From a virus, in IMG/VR virus record IMGVR_UViG_3300037189_024496, positions 1 to 21,024 of that record: a stretch of DNA of 21,024 bases; one strand, written 5' to 3'. The position numbers were made by a program, and so were the translations under genes. This document shows, in pieces, positions 13,484 through 21,024 of this stretch. The notes below the pieces were generated by a model, which was given only the letters and a program-made list of their open reading frames with translations, did not search any database and was not told the DNA's origin. Positions within the stretch are counted from its first letter, which is position 1, and each line of letters opens with the position of its first letter.

Positions 13484-14704
13484 ATGTCGTATATTGGCAA
13501 TCAACCAACTGCTGGGTCATATCGCAAATTAACTGATATTTCAGGTAGTTTTAACGGATCTACGACATCTTTTCAACTATCAGTACCTCCAGGCACAAGT
13601 AACTATTATGTTACGCCGCTAAGCCCATATCAACTATTAATTTCAGTCAATAGCGTTGTACTAAATCCCGGGGTTGATTTTACTCTTAATGGTAGTCAAA
13701 TTGTTTTTACTACTGCCCCCGTAGGTGGAGTAACTTTCTTTGGCATTGTGATGGGCGATGCCGTCAACATTGGCGCGCCTGCTGCTGGAACAGTAACATC
13801 TTCTGCTTTATCTAATGATTTAACAATTGTTCATAATGCAGGCAGTGTTACAACACCTAGTATCACAACAACAGGTAATCTAAATACCGGTGTTTATTTC
13901 CCTGCTACAAATAATGTAGCTGTTACAACTAATGGTACGCAACGCATTCTTTTTGATGCTAGCGGAAATACCAATGTCATCGGATCTCTGCGTTTATCTG
14001 GTGCTACATCAGGCTATAACGGGTTCAAGGCGGCTTCTGTTGCAGGCTCTACTGTCTGGACCTTACCAACTACAGATGGAACTTCCAATCAAATACTTAA
14101 AACGGATGGTTCAGGAAATCTTGGCTGGGCTACGGCTTCTGGTGATGTCCTCCTAGCAAACAATAACGCCTTTACTGGTGCCAATACATTTACAAATACA
14201 ACAGGGCAAACGGTTCGTAATGCCGCTACACAAGACGGCATTATTTTAAAAGGAAGAGCAGGTGGTACCAGCAGCTATTCAGTTGCATTACAACCAACTA
14301 CATTAACTGCAAGTCAAACATTAACGCTTCCTAATGTAACAGACACTTTTGCAGTTCTTGGAACTGTTCAAAGTTTCAGTGCAGCACAACGCGGTACCGT
14401 AAGTGCACTTACGGATGGTGCAACAATCACTCCAGATTTTAACGCTGCAAATAACTTTAGCGTTACGCTTGGTGGGTCAAGAACTTTAGCAAACCCAACT
14501 AATCAAACTGCAGGCCAATCTGGCATCATTGTTATTACTCAAGATGCGACAGGAAGTCGGACACTGGCATATGGATCCAATTACAAATTTGCTGGGGGTA
14601 CCGCACCCACGCTAACAACAACTGCAAACGCTGTAGATGTTCTGGCATTTTATGTAGAGTCAGCTACACGAATTACGTGTAAATTGCTCAACGATGTTAA
14701 GTAA
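13484..14704 (+). CDS. Tail fibre-type protein (406 aa)
   Basis: ATG start 19 bases after the previous gene. The N-terminal domain (residues 1-95, MSYIGNQPTAGSYRKLTDIS and FNGSTTSFQLSVPPGTSNYYV) is the type used by cyanophage tail-fibre-like proteins to attach to the tail. The middle (residues about 105-300) is built of fibre modules: STVWTLPTTDGTSNQILKTDGSGNLGWAT, then ANNNAFTGANTFTN, then LTASQTLTLPNVTDTFAVL. The last 100 residues form a beta-rich C-terminal domain (FNAANNFSVTLGGSRTLANPTNQ ... LLNDVK). It is Thr/Asn/Ser-rich with very few charged residues. Its role is probably host recognition or fibre structure, the second fibre system of the window. Confidence 0.75.
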   Translation: MSYIGNQPTAGSYRKLTDISGSFNGSTTSFQLSVPPGTSNYYVTPLSPYQLLISVNSVVLNPGVDFTLNGSQIVFTTAPVGGVTFFGIVMGDAVNIGAPAAGTVTSSALSNDLTIVHNAGSVTTPSITTTGNLNTGVYFPATNNVAVTTNGTQRILFDASGNTNVIGSLRLSGATSGYNGFKAASVAGSTVWTLPTTDGTSNQILKTDGSGNLGWATASGDVLLANNNAFTGANTFTNTTGQTVRNAATQDGIILKGRAGGTSSYSVALQPTTLTASQTLTLPNVTDTFAVLGTVQSFSAAQRGTVSALTDGATITPDFNAANNFSVTLGGSRTLANPTNQTAGQSGIIVITQDATGSRTLAYGSNYKFAGGTAPTLTTTANAVDVLAFYVESATRITCKLLNDVK

Positions 14705-14706
14705 GG

Positions 14707-14841
14707 ATGGATCGTACAGCGGTTGAAAAATGGGCAAAAGTGAAAGGAGCCTTAGAGGCTGCTGGTAAAACAAATACTGATTATTACAGGCGAGCATGTG
14801 AAGTAATTAAGACCGGAAAAGATCCAGGACCTAGCAAATAA
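14707..14841 (+). CDS. Small helical phage protein (44 aa)
   Basis: ATG start 2 bases after the fibre gene, with AAGG just ahead. The protein, starting MDRTAVEKWAKVKGALEAAG, is a basic helical peptide ending ACEVIKTGKDPGPSK. Small proteins of this kind next to fibre genes look familiar from cyanophage genomes, but no function is known to me. The close spacing and sensible start support it as real. Confidence 0.6.
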   Translation: MDRTAVEKWAKVKGALEAAGKTNTDYYRRACEVIKTGKDPGPSK

Positions 14842-14875
14842 CATAGTTTAAAATAAGAGAAAACAACGCTCAACA

Positions 14876-15250
14876 ATGACTGTTACCTATACTTGGTCAA
14901 TCACCAACCTTTCCGTGTACGATTCTGACGAGCATAAAGATGCGGTGCATGAGGCGACCTGGAAAGTAGTTGGCGATGATGGAACAAGTCAAGCTGAAGC
15001 AACAGGCATTGCTGTTTTTGGTATGCCCGATAATTCTTTTATTCCGTACAAAGACTTAACAGAAGATGATATTCTGGGCTGGACCAAGGCCAGTTTGGGT
15101 GAGGTACGTGTGGCTGAGGCAGAGAATACTGTGTATGGTCAGCTAGCCGTAGCAAAATATTCAGATAAACCGCTACCCTGGAACCAGCCAAAAGCAGCGC
15201 CTGCTACGCTTAAAAATTCTCAACAAAAACCCCCAGCCGAAGGGAGCTAG
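14876..15250 (+). CDS. Conserved cyanophage-type protein (124 aa)
   Basis: ATG start. The N-terminal two thirds (MTVTYTWSITNLSVYDSDEHKDAVHEATWKVVGDD) form a beta-sandwich-like domain of a type widespread in cyanophages and close to DUF7936-like proteins; this is recognised by pattern only. Residues about 95-124 are a Pro/Lys/Gln-rich tail (PWNQPKAAPATLKNSQQKPPAEGS) written over the left arm of the terminator hairpin. The final codons and stop lie within the first copy of the 33-bp tandem repeat. Last gene of the plus-strand virion block. Confidence 0.65.
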   Translation: MTVTYTWSITNLSVYDSDEHKDAVHEATWKVVGDDGTSQAEATGIAVFGMPDNSFIPYKDLTEDDILGWTKASLGEVRVAEAENTVYGQLAVAKYSDKPLPWNQPKAAPATLKNSQQKPPAEGS

Positions 15251-15256
15251 GGGTTT
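15227..15256. terminator. Bidirectional intrinsic terminator
   Basis: AAACCCC(C)AGC pairs with GCT(A)GGGGTTT around an 8-base loop, giving a 10-bp stem with one C/A mismatch. The stop codon of the plus-strand gene lies in the stem. Read on the minus strand the stem is followed by a run of five T, so it also terminates the convergent primase-helicase transcript. It sits exactly between two convergent operons. Confidence 0.7.
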
Positions 15257-15300
15257 AATCCATACCCAGCCGAAGGGAGCTAGGGGTTTAATCCATACCC
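15235..15300. repeat. Perfect 33-bp tandem duplication
   Basis: Two identical 33-bp copies lie head to tail at 15235-15267 and 15268-15300. Copy 1 contains the last codons and stop of the upstream gene and the right arm of the terminator. Copy 2 repeats that arm (GGAGCTAGGGGTTTAATCC) in non-coding sequence. The absence of any mismatch suggests a recent slippage or recombination event. Confidence 0.95.
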
Positions 15301-15328
15301 GCCGTTGGAACACGGTGGAGTAGTTATT

Positions 15329-17932
15329 TTACTCTGTTTCTTTCCCTTCTGAAAGGACTGTCGGATAATCCCTGAACTTTTGATCTGAGCTGCGAACAGC
15401 AATACCTTTAAAGAACAGGCGACCGTTCTTGCTGAAGGTAGAAACCTTGTCCAGATCCAGCTGGTTTTTGCAGACATCAAGGAGCAGGTTAATGAACCGT
15501 TTCTGACCGACTGCTTTGGAGCCGGTACTTTCGCAATACTCACAATAGGAGGGATAAAGATGACTGCTGCTGTTGTAGTAGCGCTCGGGCTTCTCTTTAT
15601 CAGTATTAGGGATCTTTTTACCAACACAGGAGACGTGGTTTTCTACAACAACACATTCAGATTGCAGGAACTCGATCAAGTTGTTGCTGTTCAACAAGAT
15701 GTTGTTACGTACCTTCCGAAGAGAAGGGACCATTTCGTTGGTATCCAACAGATATTGACGCATTTCTTGCTCTGACATAGCAAGAACCCAATTCACTAAG
15801 CCGGGTAAATAATCCTTCCAGTAACCAGTAATGCGCCCCTGATCGATTTTGATCATGTCGCGTGCTTCGGAACTCTTGTCATAGAGTTTCCTATTGAACT
15901 CGATTGTTAAGCGGCGACGAGCTAGGCCAGAGGTGTTATCGGTGGTCTGGATGGGTTCGTTGGCAACTACCATGACCATACCGGTGTACACAAATGGTTC
16001 ACCTACCGCCTTAAGCTTTTCTTCATAACGGAGAGAGTCACCACCAGTCAACGCTTTGAAAGTTTGAGCAGAGCCGCCATATCGCTCAGAATCGTTGATT
16101 AGTGTCAGACGTTTACCCTTGATCGAAGACAGCTCAAAGCGACTTTGTTCCAGCTGGTTGAGGGTTGTACTAGCGTAATTCCCGAGACCAACCAAAGCAC
16201 AGCAAAGATTTGCGTAGGTGGACTTTCCTCTACCCCCTGGACCAATAACCTCTAGGAAACGCTGGATCTCATTACCTTTACCGACAAGACAGGCACGTAG
16301 CCATGCTCGTAAAACCTGTAGACGGCCTTGATCTCCGTATTGGCTGCGGTACAACCAGTCAACGATAGGACCGGGATCTGTGCTGGGGTCATAAGCAAAA
16401 TCCAAACCCCAGGTCATGTAATTCTTGGCGTCATGCTCAAGAAATTCACCAGTATCGATCTCTAAAACACCGTTACGGAAAGCAAGAAGTGACGGGTCGT
16501 TTTCCCATGAATAATTGACGAGATGGCCTTGAAGTAGGTTACATACATCGTTAATTAAATTAGTGGAGTAACCATTGGGAAGATTTAGATTGCAAAGCAA
16601 GAATTGAATTTCATGATTGAAAGACTTGCTATGATCTTGTTTTTCCCAAATACCGGTAGTTTTGTTATATTGTAAATAGCAATCGTATTTTGCATCGTAG
16701 TGCCACCCAATTTTTTGTACCATTGGGTAAAGAAAGTCAGCAATTTCAGAAGCAGGAGGATTGCGTGAACCTTTCTTTTTGTTACCAAAATAATCAGGTC
16801 CGTCATCGTCCCCATCGTCTTCGTCATCATCAGCCTGATTAGAGGAGGAGCTCTTTTTAGGCTTTTTAAAACTACCTAGGATTAGGCCAGCCATTTGCTC
16901 GCCTAAATCTTCTTCCATTTTTCTTTGGATTGCCTGTTCGGAGGGAACTTCAAATCCACCAAAATCAACGTAATTATCTTCTTTTGCTTTAGCACGTAAA
17001 GTCTGCAAACCCCTTGCCCCTTCAGGGGATGGGCCACCTGGTAAACGTTCAAAACTAGCCCATTTTGCTTCGCAGCAACCATCTTCAAAATGATCAGATT
17101 GCGCAGACCATTCAATCCAAGCTTCTAAAAATTCATCCCCACATTGATGTAGGGCCATCCCAACAGCCAACCATTCTTCATAATCGTCAGCCCTTTCAGA
17201 ATTAAGAATATCAAGATACTCTTTAATTTCATCAGCCAATGCTTCTTTATAAAACTGACTATCAACTTCGTAACCAATATTAATATTTTGCGCTACTAAG
17301 ATATTCGGTCCTGCTACTCCACGTTTACGATATTTATTTGAAGGATAAGCACTAGAAATAGCAGCATATAACCATTCAGGCAACTCGGGCAGTTTTTTGG
17401 CATACTCAAAACCACCAAGTTTTGTTGTTGAATAGCCCTCTGTATCGGGATGAACGCCCATGATGGCGCCCTGTCTGCTTCGCCAAAGCAGCTCTAGTGG
17501 TGCAGCGCCAATCTTGATTGTGGCTTTATCCGGAATCCTGGTGATATTTTCATTAGAAATCCGATATAGCAGCCGCAGCCTTCCTGGCTTCCCAGAAGTG
17601 ATGGTCAGTGTCGGGGGAAGAATGGATTCAAGGGACCCACCTGCTAGCTCTTCAAGGAAGGGTGTAGCTTCAGGACCATCTAAATCAAGCCAGATCAGAC
17701 CATACTCATTGCAGTGCTGGCCAGTCAGCAAGCCAATACCCGTGGCGCGACCTGACTGCAGTTCCTCTTGGATTTGCCCCAAGGTGTAGGGGGAACTGGT
17801 CCAACCAGGGATGTATGCCCTTTTACCGTTAAGGGGAGTTAAAGCCCATTCAGAGGGGATCCAGTCGATCCGGATTTCGCCCGGTTTTAACTCTTTGTAG
17901 GGGGGTTTGGGGTCCGGAGCTGAGATGGTCAC
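15329..17932 (-). CDS. Primase-polymerase / SF3 helicase replication protein
   Basis: An 867-residue protein from a GTG start. Residues about 20-195 form an archaeo-eukaryotic primase-polymerase domain: the metal-binding D-x-D is WLDLDG at 81-86, with SGKPGRLRLLYR at 113-124 and GVHPD at 159-163. Residues about 235-300 resemble PriCT-2. An acidic linker (DDDEDDGDDDGPD near 368-380) joins a D5-type N-terminal helicase region to an SF3 ATPase. That ATPase has Walker A GPGGRGKST at 564-572, Walker B LTLINDSE at 609-616 and motif C MVMVVANEP at 652-660. The protein would make primers and unwind phage DNA at the fork. It appears complete, with all key motifs intact. Confidence 0.92.
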   Translation of the reverse strand: MTISAPDPKPPYKELKPGEIRIDWIPSEWALTPLNGKRAYIPGWTSSPYTLGQIQEELQSGRATGIGLLTGQHCNEYGLIWLDLDGPEATPFLEELAGGSLESILPPTLTITSGKPGRLRLLYRISNENITRIPDKATIKIGAAPLELLWRSRQGAIMGVHPDTEGYSTTKLGGFEYAKKLPELPEWLYAAISSAYPSNKYRKRGVAGPNILVAQNINIGYEVDSQFYKEALADEIKEYLDILNSERADDYEEWLAVGMALHQCGDEFLEAWIEWSAQSDHFEDGCCEAKWASFERLPGGPSPEGARGLQTLRAKAKEDNYVDFGGFEVPSEQAIQRKMEEDLGEQMAGLILGSFKKPKKSSSSNQADDDEDDGDDDGPDYFGNKKKGSRNPPASEIADFLYPMVQKIGWHYDAKYDCYLQYNKTTGIWEKQDHSKSFNHEIQFLLCNLNLPNGYSTNLINDVCNLLQGHLVNYSWENDPSLLAFRNGVLEIDTGEFLEHDAKNYMTWGLDFAYDPSTDPGPIVDWLYRSQYGDQGRLQVLRAWLRACLVGKGNEIQRFLEVIGPGGRGKSTYANLCCALVGLGNYASTTLNQLEQSRFELSSIKGKRLTLINDSERYGGSAQTFKALTGGDSLRYEEKLKAVGEPFVYTGMVMVVANEPIQTTDNTSGLARRRLTIEFNRKLYDKSSEARDMIKIDQGRITGYWKDYLPGLVNWVLAMSEQEMRQYLLDTNEMVPSLRKVRNNILLNSNNLIEFLQSECVVVENHVSCVGKKIPNTDKEKPERYYNSSSHLYPSYCEYCESTGSKAVGQKRFINLLLDVCKNQLDLDKVSTFSKNGRLFFKGIAVRSSDQKFRDYPTVLSEGKETE

Positions 17933-18030
17933 TGGGATTTTACGGCAGGCAGGAAGCGGACACCGCAGGTAGAATAGCCTGCTTTTTCAGGTTTTTCTAG
18001 GGCGGTCCACTTTTCTTTATGATTTCAATT

Positions 18031-18076
18031 TACAGGGCAGAAGCCTGTACTTGACCAAGGTCAAATTTTTTTTTTT
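18031..18076 (+). terminator. Two hairpins followed by an 11-T run
   Basis: TACAGG/CCTGTA (6 bp, 7-base loop, 18031-18049) is followed one base later by TTGAC/GTCAA (5 bp, CAAG loop, 18051-18064), then A and eleven T. This is the form of an intrinsic terminator for the plus strand. All genes here are on the minus strand, so it would end an antisense or small RNA. It may also protect the minus operon from transcription coming the other way. Confidence 0.5.
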
Positions 18077-18956
18077 ACTCGTTCTCTTGTTTTTTAGCTT
18101 TAATTTCATCATAGAATTTATCTACAGTATCCCACCATTTTTGTTTATATTTTTCAATTGTTGTCCCCTGAATAGCAAAAACTTGTGTGGCTTCCTCTGT
18201 GCACACGAACGTCATCAAGATCTCAGGCTTTATGCCGATTGTGTGCTCACATGCTAATGCATAAGAAGCCATTTGACGTTGGCATTTTTCATATTTCAGG
18301 AAACCAGCCCGTTTTAATCCGTACTCAGACTTAAGAGTTTCTGGACCTGGCCACTTAGCGTAATAGCGGTTTGCGCTTGTCTTAAGGTCACCTAATACAA
18401 TTTTTCCTTTCCATTCAAAAATTAAATCTGGGGCGCCTGCCCAGCCGCGCACCTCAGTTTCATGCCTACCAGGATGCCAAACCCTAGAAATTCCATCTGC
18501 ACCAACACACCAAGGGAACGCACCTTGAAGGGGATTTTCCGCCCAAATGCAACGTCCCAGCTTATCTAGATTGGCAGGAAGACCGCGCCAAAAAGGTTCT
18601 ACAGCAGGCTCAATTTCAAAGTCACGTTCTCCCAGCATGTAGCGTTCCATGTAGGAGTGAACAAGAGTTCCCCTTTTAGCCGCCTCATCCCTTTTACCTG
18701 GATTTTTTTGATTCCAGCGCTCCAGTGCTGCTTTATTTCCGCCTGTTGCTGACAGAATTGTAGTCGTTGAGGCCAAGGCACCATAAGGTGTCCGGTATAG
18801 ACGCCCAATGTCATCTTGGAGCCGTGTATCACCCTCAGACCTGTAATCCACGAACTGCTTATACGATGCAGTCCGACAGTAAGCTGTATAAACTTTCGTT
18901 TCTTGAACAAGTTGCTCCAGAACTTCTGAAGGTTTTTCAAGAAGTTCTTGGGGCAC
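18075..18956 (-). CDS. PD-(D/E)XK nuclease, RecB/Cas4 type
   Basis: A 293-residue protein from a GTG start. The nuclease core spans residues about 90-260: RGTLVHSYMER (His100), WAEN (Glu140), GAPDLIFEWKGKIVLGDLKTS (Asp177, Asp190, Lys192) and CQRQMASYA (Gln226/228, Tyr232). These are the expected order and spacing for RecB-family single-strand or exonuclease domains like those in Cas4 and AddB. No Cys cluster for an iron-sulphur centre is visible, unlike Cas4. The first 60 residues are helical. It is the gene before the primase-helicase on the same strand, 142 bases apart, and probably processes DNA ends in replication or recombination. Confidence 0.88.
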   Translation of the reverse strand: MPQELLEKPSEVLEQLVQETKVYTAYCRTASYKQFVDYRSEGDTRLQDDIGRLYRTPYGALASTTTILSATGGNKAALERWNQKNPGKRDEAAKRGTLVHSYMERYMLGERDFEIEPAVEPFWRGLPANLDKLGRCIWAENPLQGAFPWCVGADGISRVWHPGRHETEVRGWAGAPDLIFEWKGKIVLGDLKTSANRYYAKWPGPETLKSEYGLKRAGFLKYEKCQRQMASYALACEHTIGIKPEILMTFVCTEEATQVFAIQGTTIEKYKQKWWDTVDKFYDEIKAKKQENE

Positions 18957-19033
18957 GTAGGGGAAACAACTCTCAGAAGGATAGCAGATTTTCTTGATAC
19001 CACAAGGGTTTCCGCTGATTCACTGGTACTAAA

Positions 19034-19423
19034 ATGATAAAAAACTATTTGTGCAGAGCGTTGAATGAGGTTGTGGGACGCCACGTTATTGTAGAGCTTT
19101 TGGGCGGAAATCCGAATCTCCTCAACGATGAGAGGTACATTGTCGCCATACTGAGAGAAGCAGCCGAGCGGGCTGGTGGCACCGTCCTCAACGTGAGCTC
19201 CCATAAGTTCACACCTCAAGGCGTAACTGCTTTGGCACTATTGTCTGAAAGCCACCTTTCGATCCACACTTGGCCCGAACATGGTTACGCTGCAGTCGAT
19301 GCATTTACCTGCGGTTCACACACGGATCCGCAGCTGGCGTGTGATTTTCTAAAGAAATCCTTGTTCTGTACTGAGGAGAAGGTGCGGGTACTAGATCGTG
19401 GAATGGCTGTTAGCGTGAGCTAA
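19034..19423 (+). CDS. speD: S-adenosylmethionine decarboxylase proenzyme
   Basis: A 129-residue protein with an ATG start. The enzyme makes decarboxylated SAM, the aminopropyl donor for spermidine. It is made as a proenzyme that cuts itself between Glu72 and Ser73 (SESHLSIHTWPE) to form the pyruvoyl cofactor. The conserved His78 and Cys93 (DAFTCGSHTDP) are present, and the length matches prokaryotic SpeD. speD is a known auxiliary metabolic gene of marine cyanophages, thought to support polyamine supply during infection. It is divergent from the nuclease gene, with 77 bases between starts, and no clear promoter was identified. Confidence 0.95.
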   Translation: MIKNYLCRALNEVVGRHVIVELLGGNPNLLNDERYIVAILREAAERAGGTVLNVSSHKFTPQGVTALALLSESHLSIHTWPEHGYAAVDAFTCGSHTDPQLACDFLKKSLFCTEEKVRVLDRGMAVSVS

Positions 19424-19475
19424 GGATCAAAAGTTTAGGCAAGTTATCTTTGCGTGAAGTTTTATTGACGCATCA

Positions 19476-20024
19476 GTGTCCCTGGTAATTCAAGATTGTC
19501 TTGGAAAACTACCTAGAACAAGGAAAGAAGCGCAAAGAAAGGGTGTTTTGCACTACTTCACAGGTAAGCGTTGCAAGTACGGGCATGCGGCAGCACGCTT
19601 TACGTCTACCCGATGCTGTATACAGTGTAATAAAACGCATTCTCAACAGTGGACGAAATTAAATTCAGATAAAGAGAATGCAAAAACTGCTCGAAGACGT
19701 GCCCATAAAAAAAATGCAACGCCTTTTTGGGCTAACCAAGCGGAGATAACACGTTTTTATGTAAAAGTTAAAGAATTTGAGCAATTAACAGGTATAGATC
19801 ACCATGTTGATCATATCTACCCACTCAAGAGTGACTTCTTATGCGGACTTCATGTCGAAAACAATTTACAGATATTGACTGCTGAAGAAAATATTTATAA
19901 ACATAACAAAATGTGGCCTGGGCAGTTACCTTGCCAAACAGGAAGAGGCATGGACCACGACTGGTGGCGCAAACTTAATGAAAGAATTCAGTCTCCGTCT
20001 ACTTCCGGAGGCCTTTCATTGTAG
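19476..20024 (+). CDS. HNH endonuclease with N-terminal zinc finger (182 aa)
   Basis: GTG start 52 bases after speD; the next in-frame start is less likely. Residues 33-51 hold CKYGH ... RCCIQC, a treble-clef type zinc finger often fused to phage HNH nucleases. Residues about 109-145 show the HNH catalytic region HHVDHIYPLKSDFLCGLHVENNLQILTAEENIYKHN with the DH pair at 112-113 and Asn130. It may be a homing endonuclease or a nuclease acting on host or phage DNA. Placement right after speD fits the spread of free-standing HNH genes next to auxiliary genes. Its end overlaps the convergent gene by 37 bases. Confidence 0.85.
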   Translation: MSLVIQDCLGKLPRTRKEAQRKGVLHYFTGKRCKYGHAAARFTSTRCCIQCNKTHSQQWTKLNSDKENAKTARRRAHKKNATPFWANQAEITRFYVKVKEFEQLTGIDHHVDHIYPLKSDFLCGLHVENNLQILTAEENIYKHNKMWPGQLPCQTGRGMDHDWWRKLNERIQSPSTSGGLSL

Positions 20025-20326
20025 GTTTGATGTGGAGGCACCTCAGGATGAGCCTGAAATGCTTCATCGACAGTCGCTGCAAATGCTAGGTTTTGATAGT
20101 TTGCTACGTGACGTTGGATCTTTGAGTAGATCTCAAATGAGGATTTGATGGCATCATCGGGCCGCAGGTTCAATTTATTATTTGCCATCAAACCTGCAGT
20201 CAACACGCAGATTCCAAGTTCATGCGGATTATTAATAAATGAACGAAGGGATCGTCCATTATCCGTAAATGAAGCAAGCAGATCGACTAAATCAGAAGCA
20301 TAGTTTCTACCTTGTTCTGAAGCCAT
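19988..20326 (-). CDS. Hypothetical helical protein (112 aa)
   Basis: ATG start. Helical throughout: YASDLVDLLASFTDNGRSL, INNPHELGICVLTAGLMANN, AIKSSFEIYSKIQRHVANYQNLAFAATVDEAF. The C-terminus is Pro/His-rich (HPEVPPHQTYNERPPEVDGD) and overlaps the HNH gene end by 37 bases. The heptapeptide GLMANNK is shared with the end of the protein at 9496-9834. It abuts the winged-helix gene upstream with no gap between that gene's stop and this start, so the two are likely coupled. No family is recognised. Confidence 0.65.
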   Translation of the reverse strand: MASEQGRNYASDLVDLLASFTDNGRSLRSFINNPHELGICVLTAGLMANNKLNLRPDDAIKSSFEIYSKIQRHVANYQNLAFAATVDEAFQAHPEVPPHQTYNERPPEVDGD

Positions 20327-20584
20327 TCAATCCTCCTGCTCTTCTTTAACAGCATACAACGTCCCGTAATCTTTCTTAATAAGAATCTCTAACAAACCTA
20401 CATTTTTCAATACCGAGATACGGCGATTGATTGTCCGATGATTCTTTTCAAATTTCTTAACAAGTGCCGTAATGGGCAGCAGGACCAGCCTGCCACCCTG
20501 GAACGGAGTAGATTCTTCTAAAAGGTATTCATGGATTTGGTTGGCGAGATCGTCAACCACATCACCCATGCACGGACGTACCAC
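20327..20584 (-). CDS. Winged-helix DNA-binding protein candidate (85 aa)
   Basis: GTG start preceded by AAAGGA about 10 bases upstream; an ATG five codons later is an alternative. Residues about 35-75 (LPITALVKKFEKNHRTINRRISVLKNVGLLEILIKKDYG) have the helix-turn-helix plus wing layout of small phage regulators: a helix, a recognition helix with NHRTINRRISVL, then a two-stranded wing. Such proteins act as repressors or activators. It is the middle gene of a three-gene minus-strand run and could control it or the divergent transcription nearby. Confidence 0.7.
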   Translation of the reverse strand: MVRPCMGDVVDDLANQIHEYLLEESTPFQGGRLVLLPITALVKKFEKNHRTINRRISVLKNVGLLEILIKKDYGTLYAVKEEQED

Positions 20585-20598
20585 TGATCTTTATTCCT

Positions 20599-20859
20599 TT
20601 ATTTAAGTTCAGTTGATTCTAAAACGCTTAACCCAGGCACTGGAACCTCGGGGCAACCGGCCTCTTTCCATTTCAGTACACCCTTCTTAGCTGTTTCCAG
20701 ATCCGTGGTCCAACAGGGTTCAAAATCTTCAGTTCGTGGAGCACGATACAGGATGTGACGAGTGTTCCCGTGGCGCAGAACCTTGATTTCATAGTCCTCG
20801 AACATGATGGATTCCATGATCTCGGAAGGACCGCCCTTGTATTTTGTGCGGATTTTCAT
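20599..20859 (-). CDS. Hypothetical protein (86 aa)
   Basis: Start placed at the ATG at 20859 (MKIRTKYKGGPSEIMESIMF). A GTG at 20901 gives 14 more hydrophobic residues and is less likely. The protein has strands with YEIKVLRHGNTRHILYRAPRT and a C-terminal part with ETAKKGVLKWKEAGCPEVPVPG. No known domain is recognised. It is the first gene of the minus-strand run at the right end, and is 14 bases from the winged-helix gene. Confidence 0.6.
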   Translation of the reverse strand: MKIRTKYKGGPSEIMESIMFEDYEIKVLRHGNTRHILYRAPRTEDFEPCWTTDLETAKKGVLKWKEAGCPEVPVPGLSVLESTELK

Positions 20860-20947
20860 GGCAGGGAAGAAGAACAACGGATTTAGTTTAAGGCTGTTCA
20901 CCTGGGGCAGAACCGTTTAAACTAATCAAACGTAAGCGGCAGAAACT

Positions 20948-21024
20948 ATGGCAACCATTATTGATTCAGGCGATCTCAACAGGTATGAGGTTATCAAAAT
21001 GTCGCCGTACAATGATGCGCCGAC
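20948..21024 (+). CDS. Start of a plus-strand gene, truncated by the window
   Basis: An ATG opens a frame that stays open to the end of the window. The 25 complete residues read MATIIDSGDLNRYEVIKMSPYNDAP with no stop. It is divergent from the minus-strand run to the left, with an 88-base gap that holds the palindrome GTTTAAAC near 20914. Function unknown; too little is visible. Confidence 0.5.
   Translation, partial: MATIIDSGDLNRYEVIKMSPYNDAP

Noticed and set aside
18599-19219. 206-codon minus-strand frame overlapping both the nuclease gene and speD
   Set aside because: It conflicts with two well-supported enzymes carrying intact active-site motifs.
19892-19899. Perfect T4-type late promoter string TATAAATA on the minus strand
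   Set aside because: It lies inside the HNH gene and points at no nearby minus-strand gene. It is likely chance in AT-rich DNA, and no T4-type late transcription genes are visible here.
20905-20935. CGTTT/AAACG inverted repeat around GTTTAAAC before the last gene
   Set aside because: Short (5 bp), in AT-rich sequence, with no matching promoter spacing, so not strong enough to call an operator.

Overview
The window reads as part of the genome of a lytic tailed bacteriophage that infects cyanobacteria. Genes are short and tightly packed, many start codons overlap stops by 1 to 8 bases, and several starts are GTG or TTG. No rRNA, tRNA, insertion sequence or CRISPR array was seen. The cyanobacterial host is inferred from a phage-style S-adenosylmethionine decarboxylase (speD), a small protein resembling the phycobilisome-degradation adaptor NblA, and a set of small proteins and tail-fibre-like proteins of the kind seen in cyanophages. 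No terminase, portal, major capsid or polymerase gene is present, so the exact phage family cannot be fixed from this piece.

Layout. Positions 1-2532 (+) hold virion surface or fibre-type beta-rich proteins, including a 59-residue collagen-like protein and a 440-residue mosaic protein. A 2-oxoglutarate/Fe(II) oxygenase sits on the minus strand at 2529-3320. Positions 3465-4987 (+) hold a 53-residue protein, the NblA-like protein, a beta-rich protein and a GH24 lysozyme-fold protein that lacks the usual catalytic residues. Positions 5050-7779 are mostly minus-strand accessory genes (a DUF3310-like protein, a Dam-like adenine methyltransferase and three unknowns), with one small plus gene at 5431-5769. 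A virion-like protein is at 7838-8377 (+). Positions 8394-10931 (-) hold an orphan Phd/YefM-type antitoxin, a PPC-like beta protein, an unknown and two HNH-type endonuclease-like genes. A 243-base non-coding stretch with an inverted repeat follows, then a small minus gene (11175-11357).

Positions 11413-15250 (+) form one long virion/tail-fibre block of seven genes, ending at a bidirectional terminator whose sequence is partly duplicated as a perfect 33-bp tandem repeat. Converging on it from the right is the replication block (-): an 867-residue primase-polymerase/SF3 helicase and a PD-(D/E)XK nuclease of the RecB/Cas4 type. Divergent from that come speD and an HNH endonuclease (+), and then three small minus-strand genes including a winged-helix candidate. 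A new plus-strand gene begins at 20948 and runs off the end.

How it fits together (inference). The replication genes copy and process phage DNA. speD (polyamine synthesis) and the NblA-like protein (phycobilisome breakdown) would reprogram host metabolism. The Phd-like antitoxin could neutralise a host toxin. The methyltransferase could protect phage DNA. Most plus-strand genes build the tail and fibres. Repeated strand switching with single minus-strand accessory genes between virion genes suggests a genome assembled by frequent insertion of small cargo genes.
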